Source of the DNA: Spirochaetaceae bacterium
GTDB taxonomy: Bacteria; Spirochaetota; Leptospiria; Leptospirales; Leptonemataceae
NCBI GenBank assembly: GCA_002729885.1
Contig: PBUB01000002.1
Coordinates: 239,157-303,156, forward strand
Direction of reading: 5' to 3'
DNA: 64,000 bases
Shown in pieces: positions 41,722-50,239 of this stretch. Made by a program: the position numbers and the translations under genes. Position 1 is the stretch's first letter. Each line of letters begins with the position of its first letter. A model generated the notes under the pieces. That model was not told the DNA's origin. It saw only the letters and a program-made list of their open reading frames with translations, and searched no databases.

Positions 41722-43593
41722 TCAATAATCAAAAGTGTACTTCAGTCGGCCGTTCTTGTCATAGAGCTTCGCCTGAAAGTATCGGCCATCTTTGTAATAC
41801 CGTTCCGTCTTATGAGTGCCCAGTCCGTTTTCAGCTGGATTTCCGTCTTTGTCAAAGAAGGCTTCTTCGCTGGTGGCCCCAAAGGTAGTGTGCTTTAGAC
41901 GCACCTCATGTATGGATACCTGTCCAATATGGATGGGCTTGTCTTCTTTGTCCAAATACTTGATGGTGGTGAGGTAGCCACGGTCATCCCATTCAATTTT
42001 CTGCGAATGGTATTTGGCCGTGGGATGGGCTACCGGCTTCATTTCTCCATCGAAAAAGGAAAACTGGATGGGCCATTTGTGTTCGTTCAGTAGCGCCCGT
42101 TCACAACTGTGTCCGCTGCCTTCCTCTTTATATGCTTTCTCTTTTTCGTCAAATAGGCATCTTTCTCTAACCGTGGGCTCCGGGTATTTAAACTTAACTA
42201 TGGCATAGTCTGTGTCTCTGTCCGGATGAGAAGTGGGCTTCTCCTCCGAATCCAGAAACCGCACTTCCGACAATCGACCTTCGCTATACTTTGTAACATA
42301 AACCGGGGCAAACATGTTTGGTTTGCCTGCCAACTTGTCTTCGGCATTATAAGAGCGAATTTCGGTTACAATATTGGCTTCATTTCGCTTCCATGTTCTG
42401 CGGGCAAAACCCAGGTCATCCTCTTCGAATAACTTACCTTCTTTATCGTAATAAGCAGATTCTACGATAAATCCGTTTTCGTACTTTCGGGTATGTTTGT
42501 GCCATCCTGCTTCGCAACTTGTGGGCTTATCCTTGTTCCAGCAGGAGTACTCCAGCAATTCATTGAACGGACCCATTACAGTTTTTATGCGGTTTACCTC
42601 CGGGAGTTTTTCGCCCTTTCGGTTAAGGTATTCGACTGTTACCTCTCCTTGAGCTGGCAGCCCCGTTCTTTTCAGATCCGTATAATCCTGATTATCTGAA
42701 CCATAGGCCGGGTTTCCCTCTTTGTCCAGATACTGAATCAATTCATGGTCCGGAGCATATGTGTACTGAGCTTGATGATAGGGGTCGGAACTTGAATAAA
42801 CAATGGCATTCCCTTCTTTATCAAAACAACTTTCGTTGGTTACTCCATTGGGTCCGTTTTTGGATTTAATTTCATGGCAGTCATTAATCTTGAAAGTGGT
42901 GGGCTTACCCTCGCTATCGAAGGCTTTTTTGGAGGTGACTTTTCCATTTTCGTAGCTGTACTCAATCTTGCCAGGAAAAATGAAATATGGATCAAACGGC
43001 TTTCCGTTTTCATCCAGTCTGATTTCGGTCTTCAACAATCCATTTTCCAGATCACCTCGAACACCATGGGTTCCGTGAAACCGGTCGGAAATAGGGGTGC
43101 CTTCCAGGCCCTGGTAGCGCAAGTCTCGGGCCTTTGCAGTGTTGGCATAGAGGATAGCCATTGTGTTGTCCCTCGGACTCTGGCGCAATACTCCGTGTGC
43201 CGTTGTATAATATACGAGTACACCAGTGGGTCCCGGCTTACCATGCACCATAGAAGCAGCATTTGGATCGGTTTCAGGGGTTCCGGATGTTGTCAGTAGC
43301 TGATAGCTAATCAGGCCTTCTTTAAGTGCATCTGTTGGACGCCATCCCCGGATAGCGAATGCGTCTTCCTGAGGAGTCGGTATGCGAACTTCCTGGATTT
43401 CCTCCAATGTTCCAACGAAAGAGCGCTTGAAGAGATAGTAATGGGTTTTTCGGCTGTTATCCAGATCCAGTTCATTGACACCAACAATTCCGTCGGAACT
43501 CCAGGTAATGCCTTCGTAAGCGACATCGGAGCAGGCTACAAATAGGAAAGGCAGAATAATTAGAACGCTTTTACGTAGAATGGAACCAAGCAT
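41722..43593 (-). CDS. Lipoprotein with YD-like 'YDKEGKP' repeats
   Basis: A ~623-residue lipoprotein (signal LRKSVLIILPFLFVAC, lipobox Cys). Repeated short units read (Y/F)(L/F)DKEGNP, AFDSEGKP, YYDKEGKL, FLDSEEKP, YLDKEDKP, FFDKDGNP and YDKNGRL, each followed by 20-40 residues of alternating beta strands. These resemble YD/Rhs-type or MORN-like repeats and are probably a beta-rich surface fold. No catalytic motif is seen. The ATG at 43593 leaves a ~32-base leader behind a TATAAT box; ATG at 43620 would leave only ~5 bases. No ribosome binding site is clear for either. Confidence 0.8.
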   Translation of the reverse strand: MLGSILRKSVLIILPFLFVACSDVAYEGITWSSDGIVGVNELDLDNSRKTHYYLFKRSFVGTLEEIQEVRIPTPQEDAFAIRGWRPTDALKEGLISYQLLTTSGTPETDPNAASMVHGKPGPTGVLVYYTTAHGVLRQSPRDNTMAILYANTAKARDLRYQGLEGTPISDRFHGTHGVRGDLENGLLKTEIRLDENGKPFDPYFIFPGKIEYSYENGKVTSKKAFDSEGKPTTFKINDCHEIKSKNGPNGVTNESCFDKEGNAIVYSSSDPYHQAQYTYAPDHELIQYLDKEGNPAYGSDNQDYTDLKRTGLPAQGEVTVEYLNRKGEKLPEVNRIKTVMGPFNELLEYSCWNKDKPTSCEAGWHKHTRKYENGFIVESAYYDKEGKLFEEDDLGFARRTWKRNEANIVTEIRSYNAEDKLAGKPNMFAPVYVTKYSEGRLSEVRFLDSEEKPTSHPDRDTDYAIVKFKYPEPTVRERCLFDEKEKAYKEEGSGHSCERALLNEHKWPIQFSFFDGEMKPVAHPTAKYHSQKIEWDDRGYLTTIKYLDKEDKPIHIGQVSIHEVRLKHTTFGATSEEAFFDKDGNPAENGLGTHKTERYYKDGRYFQAKLYDKNGRLKYTFDY

Positions 43594-43631
43594 GAGCAGA
43601 TTTAGAGTCGAATATCTCATATGTAAACTAA

Positions 43632-43637
43632 ATTATA
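43632..43637 (-). promoter_or_regulatory. -10 box (TATAAT) of the YD-repeat lipoprotein
   Basis: A consensus TATAAT on the minus strand, inside a very AT-rich stretch, 39 bases before the preferred start. The -35 region is weak. Confidence 0.4.
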
Positions 43638-44061
43638 ATTTATTCCATTAGAGACAGGGACTTATGGGTAAGCGGCAGCAGGGATTCAAGCATAGAATCC
43701 GTTATTCTGCAATGGAGGTACGATGAATTCTATAGTAGAAACAGGAAAAGCTATCAGAATAGGAAGGTCGTGGATGCGGTGTCCGCTCGCTTTTGAGCTG
43801 TAATCCTATCAAGTCAGGGCGTCCTGCAACTCAAAAACTGGAGCGACGCATGAAATTCCCGGGGTAACGATGCATCGATGTAAATGAAATCTCAGCAGGA
43901 TCGGGCAATCAAAGGCCCTCAGGATGGACAGGATTGTCAAAATTGAGCATCAGCCCAGGCGAATTTTGCCGGTTTTCGGGGTCGTGTCCAACGGACGCTC
44001 GGGGCATTCCAGGAATGCCCCGAAAGTGTGGTCATCTATTTAGCTTGAGAGATGGCTGGAA
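43638..44061. other. Intergenic region without recognised gene
   Basis: No ORF with coding character. It contains a perfect 11-bp hairpin CGGGGCATTCC-A-GGAATGCCCCG at 44000-44022, 40 bases after the aldolase stop (minus strand). It has no T run on either side, so it is a possible terminator or RNA-stability element. Confidence 0.4.
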
Positions 44062-45114
44062 TCAGGCTACCGTAATGTCTTTGTTTAGATAGACGTCCTG
44101 AATTGCATGCAGTAGCTCTACCCCTTCTTTCATGGGTCTCTGGAATGCCTTGCGGCCGGAGATCAATCCAGTGCCGCCGGCTCGTTTATTGATGACCGCC
44201 GTGCGAACAGCATCAGCCAGATCGCTGGCACCTTTGGATTCTCCTCCAGAGTTAATAAGACCGGCTCTACCTGCGTAACAGTTCATTACCTGGTAACGGC
44301 ACAGGTCGATGGGATGGTCCGAGGAAAGCTCGGTATAAACCTTCTCATGAGTCTTTCCAAACTTCACCGCATTATACCCGCCATTGTTGGTGGCCAGCTT
44401 CTGCTTGATGATGTCAGCCTGGATGGTAACGCCCAGATGATTCGCCTGACCGGTGAGGTCGGCCGCAGTATGGTAATCCTTGTCTTTCTTGAAATCGTTG
44501 TTTCGCAAATAGCACCAGAGAACGGTTGCCATACCCAGTTCATGAGCATGCTGGAAGGCTTCGGCTACTTCGATGATCTGCCGGCTGGATTCCTCTGACC
44601 CAAAGTAGATGGTGGCACCCACAGCTGTGGCGCCCAGGTTCCAGGCTTCTTCAACGTTACCAAACATGATCTGATCATAGTGGTTTGGGTATCTTAGCAG
44701 GTCATTGTGGTTGATTTTAACCAGAAAGGGGATTTTGTGTGCATACTTTCGCGCAACACTGCCCAGCACTCCGTAGGTGGTGGCTACCGCATTGCAGCCT
44801 CCTTCTATGGCCAGTTTGATGATGTTTTCCGGATCAAAGTATTCCGGATTGGGTGCGAAGGAAGCCCCTGCGGAGTGCTCGATGCCCTGGTCAACGGGCA
44901 GAATGGAAACGTATCCGCTTCCGGCCAGCCGGCCATTATGAAAGAGCTGTCCCAGTGATCGAATCACCTGGGGATTTCGATCGGAACCTACCCAGACTCG
45001 ATCCATGAAATCCGGGCCCGGTAAATGAAGGCTTTCCTTTTTGATCTTTGGTGTATGGTTCAGAATACTGTCTGCATCTGCACCGAGCATTTCTTTGATT
45101 TTGGCTGTATCCAT
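44062..45114 (-). CDS. fbaB: Class I fructose-bisphosphate aldolase (FbaB type)
   Basis: A 350-residue protein, the same length as E. coli FbaB. It reversibly splits fructose 1,6-bisphosphate in glycolysis and gluconeogenesis using a Schiff-base lysine, not a metal. Visible family blocks include [45 protein letters not shown] and [16 protein letters not shown] (with the candidate lysines), then [14 protein letters not shown] and [17 protein letters not shown]. It is a single gene separated from neighbours by 90 bases or more. Confidence 0.96.
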   Translation of the reverse strand: MDTAKIKEMLGADADSILNHTPKIKKESLHLPGPDFMDRVWVGSDRNPQVIRSLGQLFHNGRLAGSGYVSILPVDQGIEHSAGASFAPNPEYFDPENIIKLAIEGGCNAVATTYGVLGSVARKYAHKIPFLVKINHNDLLRYPNHYDQIMFGNVEEAWNLGATAVGATIYFGSEESSRQIIEVAEAFQHAHELGMATVLWCYLRNNDFKKDKDYHTAADLTGQANHLGVTIQADIIKQKLATNNGGYNAVKFGKTHEKVYTELSSDHPIDLCRYQVMNCYAGRAGLINSGGESKGASDLADAVRTAVINKRAGGTGLISGRKAFQRPMKEGVELLHAIQDVYLNKDITVA

Positions 45115-45205
45115 ATTCTTTTTCCTGGCTTCTTGTTGATGTCGAAATTAGTTCCCATGAACCGGGCCCTTCTTTCCGGGCATCCGGCTCCCTCTGGAGC
45201 GCTAT

Positions 45206-45823
45206 TTATTTCAGTGCTTCGGCGCTGATCCCCTGATTTTCAGAGCGAGGATATACCTCTATTTCCAGCTGGTCATTCAGGCCGCCTTTCATTTTTTCCT
45301 CTGCCGGAATAATGGTGGTGCGAATGAGTTTCAAAACGTACTGGTCGGTTTCGAATATTCGTTCCCCGGTTTTGATTTCATTGCCCGCTTCCGTTGTTTC
45401 GCTGTCCGGGCCTTTGCTTATGGCGGCCTCTTTCAGTCCAAAAGCAGAGATGATATCCTTTTCAAAGGAGTCTACGTTTTCGCTGATGTCGCGGCGAATG
45501 ATCCGTGCTATGGCCAGCTTTTCCTGATTGAAATACAGTCGAATGGTGTACGGCTCTTCAGGCTTTTCAGCGTCTGCAAAGAGATCCGATTCATTGATAC
45601 CTGCATCCTCTGAAATCGGATAAGAGAGAATCACCAGATCCCCGGAATCTTGAACCAGGGTCCATCCCTGGGAGGAAAGTCCGGAAACGGCCCGGTCGCT
45701 GGCTTTCCCCCAGGCAAAGGCGGCGGGCCCTGGAACCGGCGCAGAAACCTTCGTTTCCGAGCAGCTGAAGATGAGAGCGGAAACCAGCAGCAAAGACAGT
45801 CCCCGATAATTAAATGAATTCAT
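45206..45823 (-). CDS. Putative lipoprotein
   Basis: A 205-residue protein with a lipoprotein signal (LSLLLVSALIFSCSE). The mature part is mixed alpha/beta, with YTIRLYFNQEKLAIARIIRR, YVLKLIRTTIIPAEEK and an acidic N-terminal half. No family recognised. The ATG at 45823 has GGGAT just upstream and begins the signal peptide; a start at 45859 would add 12 residues in front of it. It is upstream of, and on the same strand as, fbaB. Confidence 0.65.
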   Translation of the reverse strand: MNSFNYRGLSLLLVSALIFSCSETKVSAPVPGPAAFAWGKASDRAVSGLSSQGWTLVQDSGDLVILSYPISEDAGINESDLFADAEKPEEPYTIRLYFNQEKLAIARIIRRDISENVDSFEKDIISAFGLKEAAISKGPDSETTEAGNEIKTGERIFETDQYVLKLIRTTIIPAEEKMKGGLNDQLEIEVYPRSENQGISAEALK

Positions 45824-46137
45824 TGCATCCCAGATCCATGCGAAACCGGGCCTCTTCAAGCCTTTTTCATGGCGGCAGTGCAGGTCCCTGAAGCAAATCG
45901 AATTTTGTCACTTTCTGGCAGGATTGTTCAACCAGGAATTGCTCACCGCGTTGCAATATGAAAGACTCAATCTTCCGTGGAGGGTATCCGAAGAGCGGCC
46001 GCAATTTCCGCGACTGGCCGGACAGCGGCGGGTGCAAATTCGCGCAAAAATCGGGCAAAATCAGGGCATATATAGTAAAAAAGGAATTGCATCCTCGCAA
46101 TCTTAATGAGACATAATCCATTTGCAGAGGATTCATC
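45824..46137. other. Divergent region with flhF promoter-like motif
   Basis: 314 bases without a gene. At 46103-46119 the sequence TTAATGAGACATAATCC contains a CATAAT -10 box and matches the serB promoter repeat at 57929. TTGCAT lies 19 bases before the box. This is likely the flhF operon promoter. AGAGGA precedes the flhF ATG. Confidence 0.45.
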
Positions 46138-47958
46138 ATGCAATATGGAACATTGAGAGGCGAATCGGTACAGAAATGCCTCATGCAGCTGCGCAGTCAG
46201 TATGGGTCCGATGTATTTGTCATCGACACCCGGGAAATCTCCGAATCAGGCTTTCTGGGCACCGGTCTTTTTAAAAAGAAGATCTACGAAGTGGATTACA
46301 TGATCAAGGAGCAGAACGCTCCCTATCATAATCGAAAATCGCCGGAACGTAAATCCAGTACGCGCAAGAAAACCGCCGAGCAGGCCGCACTATCCTTTCT
46401 GGCTGGAGGATCCGCTTCTACCGGGGATGATTCCTGGCCTTCCAGGGAGAAAAAATCCCGATCCTCCGAATACCCGACATCGGTCCGAAAGCCCGCACTT
46501 CCAGCTACAGAGGCGGCCGAGCAGTGGCCATCCACGGAAAAACGGGCCCCTGCTTCACAGGGCCAGAAGGAGGACTCTCAGGCGGAATCGGGAAAGAGCA
46601 GAGAGGAAGTTGATGTTCCCGAACTAGATCAGCTCATTGCCTCGCTGAAAGCTCTAAAGGATGAGACAGGCAAGGATCTGGAGCGGTCCCGCGGCGAAGA
46701 GAAAAAGGAAGAAGAGTCGGATGCCCGGATGGAACGACTGCTAAAGAAGATGGATGCAATGGCACGGGCCGAAGGAATGCAGAACTCCTGGTCTGCTCCG
46801 GGCTCCTCCCGGAATGCTCCCGGCCTAACTCAAGGAAATGCACGTGCGCCTGCTTCTCAGCAGGTAATCAAGGTAGCAGAGCCTCCCAGCGCCGAAGAGA
46901 TAGATGCACTGTGGTCCGATAAATACGATCCCACCAGGCCTGCCGCAGAAATGCCCGCCGAGGCCGAATTAAGTGATGAGGAGCTAATGGCTGCCGCAGA
47001 GAAGGAAGTGGAGCGTCTGGCCCAGCCCGAACCGTCCATGGCGTCCTCCGCCGGTCGGAAGCTTGAAATCAATACAGGTAGAGGCTGGTCCGGGGCTTCT
47101 CTGGCTGGCAGCTCAAATCAGAGCTACAATGATCCGGAGTCGGAACGTGGCACAATGACTGCGGTAGCTCAGGATCCAACTGCACGCAAATTTATGCAAA
47201 TCCGACAGAGGTTGCTGGATTCTAGTTTGTCCAGCGATCTTGCAGACCGCATAATTCGAAGCGTTGATGACAGTCTTTCTAGAAATGACAGGCAGCAGCC
47301 AGGTAGAATCGAAGAGGTTACTCTGAGCAAGCTCAGCAATATGATTCGGATGGTGCCGGATATTGCACCTCCCAGAGGTGAGTGCCGGGCCGTAATGCTG
47401 GTAGGGCCTACCGGAAGCGGCAAAACGTCCAGCATTGCCAAGCTTGCTACCCGGTATCTACTGCATGAAAAGAGAGAGGTTTCTATATATAACCTGGATC
47501 TGTACAGGCTGGGTGCAACGGAAATGCTCAAAGTGCATGCAGAGATTATTGGCGCACCCTTTTATGCTCCTCTGAGTGTAGAGGAATTCCGCAAGCAGAT
47601 GGATGAGGATCCGGCAGAAATTATGCTCATCGATACGGCTGGAATCAGCGGTCGGGACGGACGCCTTCAGGATATCCAGGCATTTCGGGATGCCTGTCCT
47701 GTGAAGCTTGATGTGCATCTGACGGTGGCTGCAGGCACCGAAAGTCGGATGGTAGATCGGGTTTTTGAGACATTTGACAGCTTTGGATTCGATAAAATTC
47801 TTCTCACGAAGCTTGATGAAACAGATTTTTTTGGCGCATTCATCGAGCATGCCGATAAATTTAACAGGCCGTTCTCGTTTTTGATGGATGGTCCAGGCGT
47901 GCCCGGCAATATCATGGATGCCAGACCAGATGACCTTGCCCGGATGCTACTGGACTGA
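46138..47958 (+). CDS. flhF: Flagellar biosynthesis SRP-type GTPase FlhF
   Basis: A 606-residue cytosolic GTPase that sets flagellar number and position at the cell pole. The N-terminal ~60 residues match the FlhF B-domain (GESVQKCLMQLRSQYGSDVF). A very long acidic and Ser/Lys-rich linker (~65-340) makes it larger than typical FlhF (about 380-480). The NG domain has G1 GPTGSGKTSS near residue 423, YNLDLYRLGATEML, the G3-like LIDTAGISGRD and LLTKLDET. It is the first gene of flhF-flhG-membrane protein-fliA. In spirochaetes FlhF acts with FlhG in periplasmic flagella placement. Confidence 0.95.
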   Translation: MQYGTLRGESVQKCLMQLRSQYGSDVFVIDTREISESGFLGTGLFKKKIYEVDYMIKEQNAPYHNRKSPERKSSTRKKTAEQAALSFLAGGSASTGDDSWPSREKKSRSSEYPTSVRKPALPATEAAEQWPSTEKRAPASQGQKEDSQAESGKSREEVDVPELDQLIASLKALKDETGKDLERSRGEEKKEEESDARMERLLKKMDAMARAEGMQNSWSAPGSSRNAPGLTQGNARAPASQQVIKVAEPPSAEEIDALWSDKYDPTRPAAEMPAEAELSDEELMAAAEKEVERLAQPEPSMASSAGRKLEINTGRGWSGASLAGSSNQSYNDPESERGTMTAVAQDPTARKFMQIRQRLLDSSLSSDLADRIIRSVDDSLSRNDRQQPGRIEEVTLSKLSNMIRMVPDIAPPRGECRAVMLVGPTGSGKTSSIAKLATRYLLHEKREVSIYNLDLYRLGATEMLKVHAEIIGAPFYAPLSVEEFRKQMDEDPAEIMLIDTAGISGRDGRLQDIQAFRDACPVKLDVHLTVAAGTESRMVDRVFETFDSFGFDKILLTKLDETDFFGAFIEHADKFNRPFSFLMDGPGVPGNIMDARPDDLARMLLD

Positions 47959-48002
47959 ATCGGAAAAACGGTCTAAATTATCGTTGAAGAGAGACCGGAA
48001 CA

Positions 48003-48956
48003 ATGGAACGATTCGAAAAGGTCAGAAATGCTCGAACGCAAATGGCGGAGGTTCTGGCTGGAGTCGGTCCGGCCACCGTGCTGGAGCGTGAGACGTCTAT
48101 GGAAAGCATCGCTGAGCAAAGCCCGACGGGACCGGGCACAGAAAAGGCAACCCGCATAATCTCTGTCACCTCCGGAAAGGGTGGGGTGGGTAAAACCACC
48201 GTATCCGTGAATCTGGCGATCAGCATGGCGCAGCTCGGCAAAAAAGTCCTGCTGTTCGATGGGGATCTTGGTCTGGCGAATATCAACGTACTTCTGGGAA
48301 TTATTCCCGAACACAATATCTACGAGGTGATGAAAGGTCGCCGCAACCTGAAAGACATCATCATTCCCACAAACTACGGAATAGACATAATCGCCGGCGC
48401 CAACGGAATCAGCCAGCTGGCAAACCTGAGCGATGATCAAAGAGAGCATTTTCTCACCGGCCTGGAAGATCTTCCCGGATACGATGTAATGATCATAGAT
48501 ACCGGCGCCGGTGTGGGCTCCAATGTAATCGGCCTGGTAATGCCGGCGGACGATGTTGTGGTTGTTACCACTCCCGAGCCCACTGCCATCACCGATGCCT
48601 ACGGAATGATCAAGAGCATCGTCGCCAATCGACAGGAAAAGACCATCAAACTGGTGGTGAACCGCGTTCCTACTGCCGTGGAAGCCAAACGAGTGGCAGA
48701 TCGACTGATTACTATTTCCTCTCAATTCCTGAAAACAAACGTGGAAAACCTGGGCTTCATCTTCGAAGAGAACCTGGTGCAAAAAAGCATCCGGAGCCAG
48801 CGTCCCCACGTAGTACTATACCCCGGTGCCAAGAGTTCTGCCTGCATGCAACATGTGGCCGCCCGCCTTCTGAATCGCGAGATTGAAGAGGAGGGAGAAG
48901 GTATTTCAGGATTCTTTTCAAAAATATTTCAGATGGTGGGGATCGGAAACGACTGA
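48003..48956 (+). CDS. flhG: MinD/ParA-type ATPase FlhG
   Basis: A 317-residue ATPase that restrains flagellar number by opposing FlhF. A 50-residue N-terminal extension precedes the deviant Walker A KGGVGKTT near residue 59. [17 protein letters not shown] and [20 protein letters not shown] follow. The C-terminal amphipathic helix ([14 protein letters not shown]) is a candidate membrane-targeting helix. It is the second gene of the flagellar operon, 44 bases after flhF. Confidence 0.95.
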   Translation: MERFEKVRNARTQMAEVLAGVGPATVLERETSMESIAEQSPTGPGTEKATRIISVTSGKGGVGKTTVSVNLAISMAQLGKKVLLFDGDLGLANINVLLGIIPEHNIYEVMKGRRNLKDIIIPTNYGIDIIAGANGISQLANLSDDQREHFLTGLEDLPGYDVMIIDTGAGVGSNVIGLVMPADDVVVVTTPEPTAITDAYGMIKSIVANRQEKTIKLVVNRVPTAVEAKRVADRLITISSQFLKTNVENLGFIFEENLVQKSIRSQRPHVVLYPGAKSSACMQHVAARLLNREIEEEGEGISGFFSKIFQMVGIGND

Positions 48957-48970
48957 TCCCGGGCATCTGA

Positions 48971-49405
48971 ATGTCCCTGCAGATTAAATTCACCGCCGTA
49001 TTTGCCCTGCTGGGGCTTGCTGTTTCCCTTGTATTCGGGCTTATGTCTGGAAACAGCTTGACGCACGTAGTGATCACTGCTTTGATCTGCACAGTTCTCT
49101 CCGCGGCCCTTGGTGTAGGGGTATATCAGGTACTCAAGAATCGGGTACCCGAGTTTCTTGACCTATTAAGCGGCAGTGGAGAAGCGTCGGATCTGGCAGA
49201 AGACGAACTGGGCAGCCTGGATGCCCTGGATGCTTCCGGAGACGAGGATCTGCCGGATGAGGGCGGTGAGTCGCCGTTCGCCGAGGGCACAGAGCCAGAA
49301 AGAAAAGAATTCGGGGATCATATCCTGGTAGACAAAGTGAAAGTCAAAAACAACCCGCGCCTCATGGCTTCGGCCATTCGCACCATGTTGTCCCGGGATG
49401 AATAG
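48971..49405 (+). CDS. Small membrane protein with acidic C-terminal tail (between flhG and fliA)
   Basis: A 144-residue protein with two N-terminal membrane helices (~5-55: [39 protein letters not shown]), then an acidic, Gly/Ser-rich tail and a short helix at the end ([14 protein letters not shown]). No known family. It sits 14 bases after flhG and 8 bases before the sigma-factor gene, so it belongs to the flagellar operon. A role in flagellar regulation is inferred from position only. Confidence 0.8.
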   Translation: MSLQIKFTAVFALLGLAVSLVFGLMSGNSLTHVVITALICTVLSAALGVGVYQVLKNRVPEFLDLLSGSGEASDLAEDELGSLDALDASGDEDLPDEGGESPFAEGTEPERKEFGDHILVDKVKVKNNPRLMASAIRTMLSRDE

Positions 49406-49413
49406 CCTGTCGA

Positions 49414-50211
49414 ATGTCAAAGATCTACGAGAAATATAAAGACGAAGACGAACAATCCCTGTGGCAGCGATATCGCAAAGAGGGCCTGCCAGAGTTACGG
49501 GATTTCTTTGCAGAAAAGTACGCTCCGCTGGTGAAGTATGTCGCAGGCAAGGTTGCCATCGGTATGCCTCAAAACGTGGAGTTCGATGATCTCGTAAGCT
49601 ATGGTTCTTTTGGCCTGTTGGATGCTATCGAAAAGTTCGATCCCAACCGCGACATTAAATTTAAAACTTACGCTATGACTCGTATTCGAGGAGCGATCTT
49701 CGACGAGCTTCGTAGTATTGACTGGATTCCTCGCAGCATTCGTCAAAAAGCCCGTCAGGTTGAAGAGATCATCTCTCAGCTGGAAAATAAGCTGGGTCAT
49801 ACTGTTGAAGATGAAGACATCGCCAAAGAGATGGGAATCTCTGTGGATGAACTTCAAAGTCTTCTTACGAAGATTTCCGGTACTTCCATCATATCTCTGA
49901 ACGACATCTGGTACATGGGCGATGATAACGATGAAGTGTCTTTCATGGAGACCCTGGAAAGTCCTCAGAATCTTAATCCAGATTCTCTTATCGAGAAAGA
50001 AGAGATTAAGAGTGTAATCGTTGAAGCCATCAAGACTCTTCCAGACAAAGAGAAAAAGGTTATCGTTCTATATTACTACGAAGATCTTACGTTGAAAGAG
50101 ATCGGTGAAGTCCTGGAAGTTACTGAATCTCGCATATCTCAGCTGCATACCAAAGCGATTATGCGACTGCGCGGTAAACTTGTTCGCATGAAGAATGCTT
50201 TGAAGAAATAA
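49414..50211 (+). CDS. fliA: Flagellar sigma factor sigma-28 (FliA/WhiG family)
   Basis: A 265-residue sigma-70-family factor lacking region 1. Region 2 contains [20 protein letters not shown] and [20 protein letters not shown]; region 3 is [14 protein letters not shown] with SLNDIW; region 4 is [20 protein letters not shown]. It directs polymerase to late flagellar and chemotaxis promoters (TAAA-N15-GCCGATAA type). A matching promoter lies ahead of flaG at 53323. The gene is also named whiG in some annotations. Confidence 0.95.
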   Translation: MSKIYEKYKDEDEQSLWQRYRKEGLPELRDFFAEKYAPLVKYVAGKVAIGMPQNVEFDDLVSYGSFGLLDAIEKFDPNRDIKFKTYAMTRIRGAIFDELRSIDWIPRSIRQKARQVEEIISQLENKLGHTVEDEDIAKEMGISVDELQSLLTKISGTSIISLNDIWYMGDDNDEVSFMETLESPQNLNPDSLIEKEEIKSVIVEAIKTLPDKEKKVIVLYYYEDLTLKEIGEVLEVTESRISQLHTKAIMRLRGKLVRMKNALKK

Positions 50212-50239
50212 TCCTTAACCGGACGCCGGTCGATTTTCC

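Noticed and set aside
44000..44022. Intrinsic terminator of fbaB
   Set aside because: The hairpin is perfect but has a one-base loop and no T run on either strand, so it was left as an unassigned palindrome.
47973..48809. 278-residue minus-strand ORF opposite flhG
   Set aside because: It is the antisense shadow of a well-supported gene, with His/Gly-rich composition and no family features.
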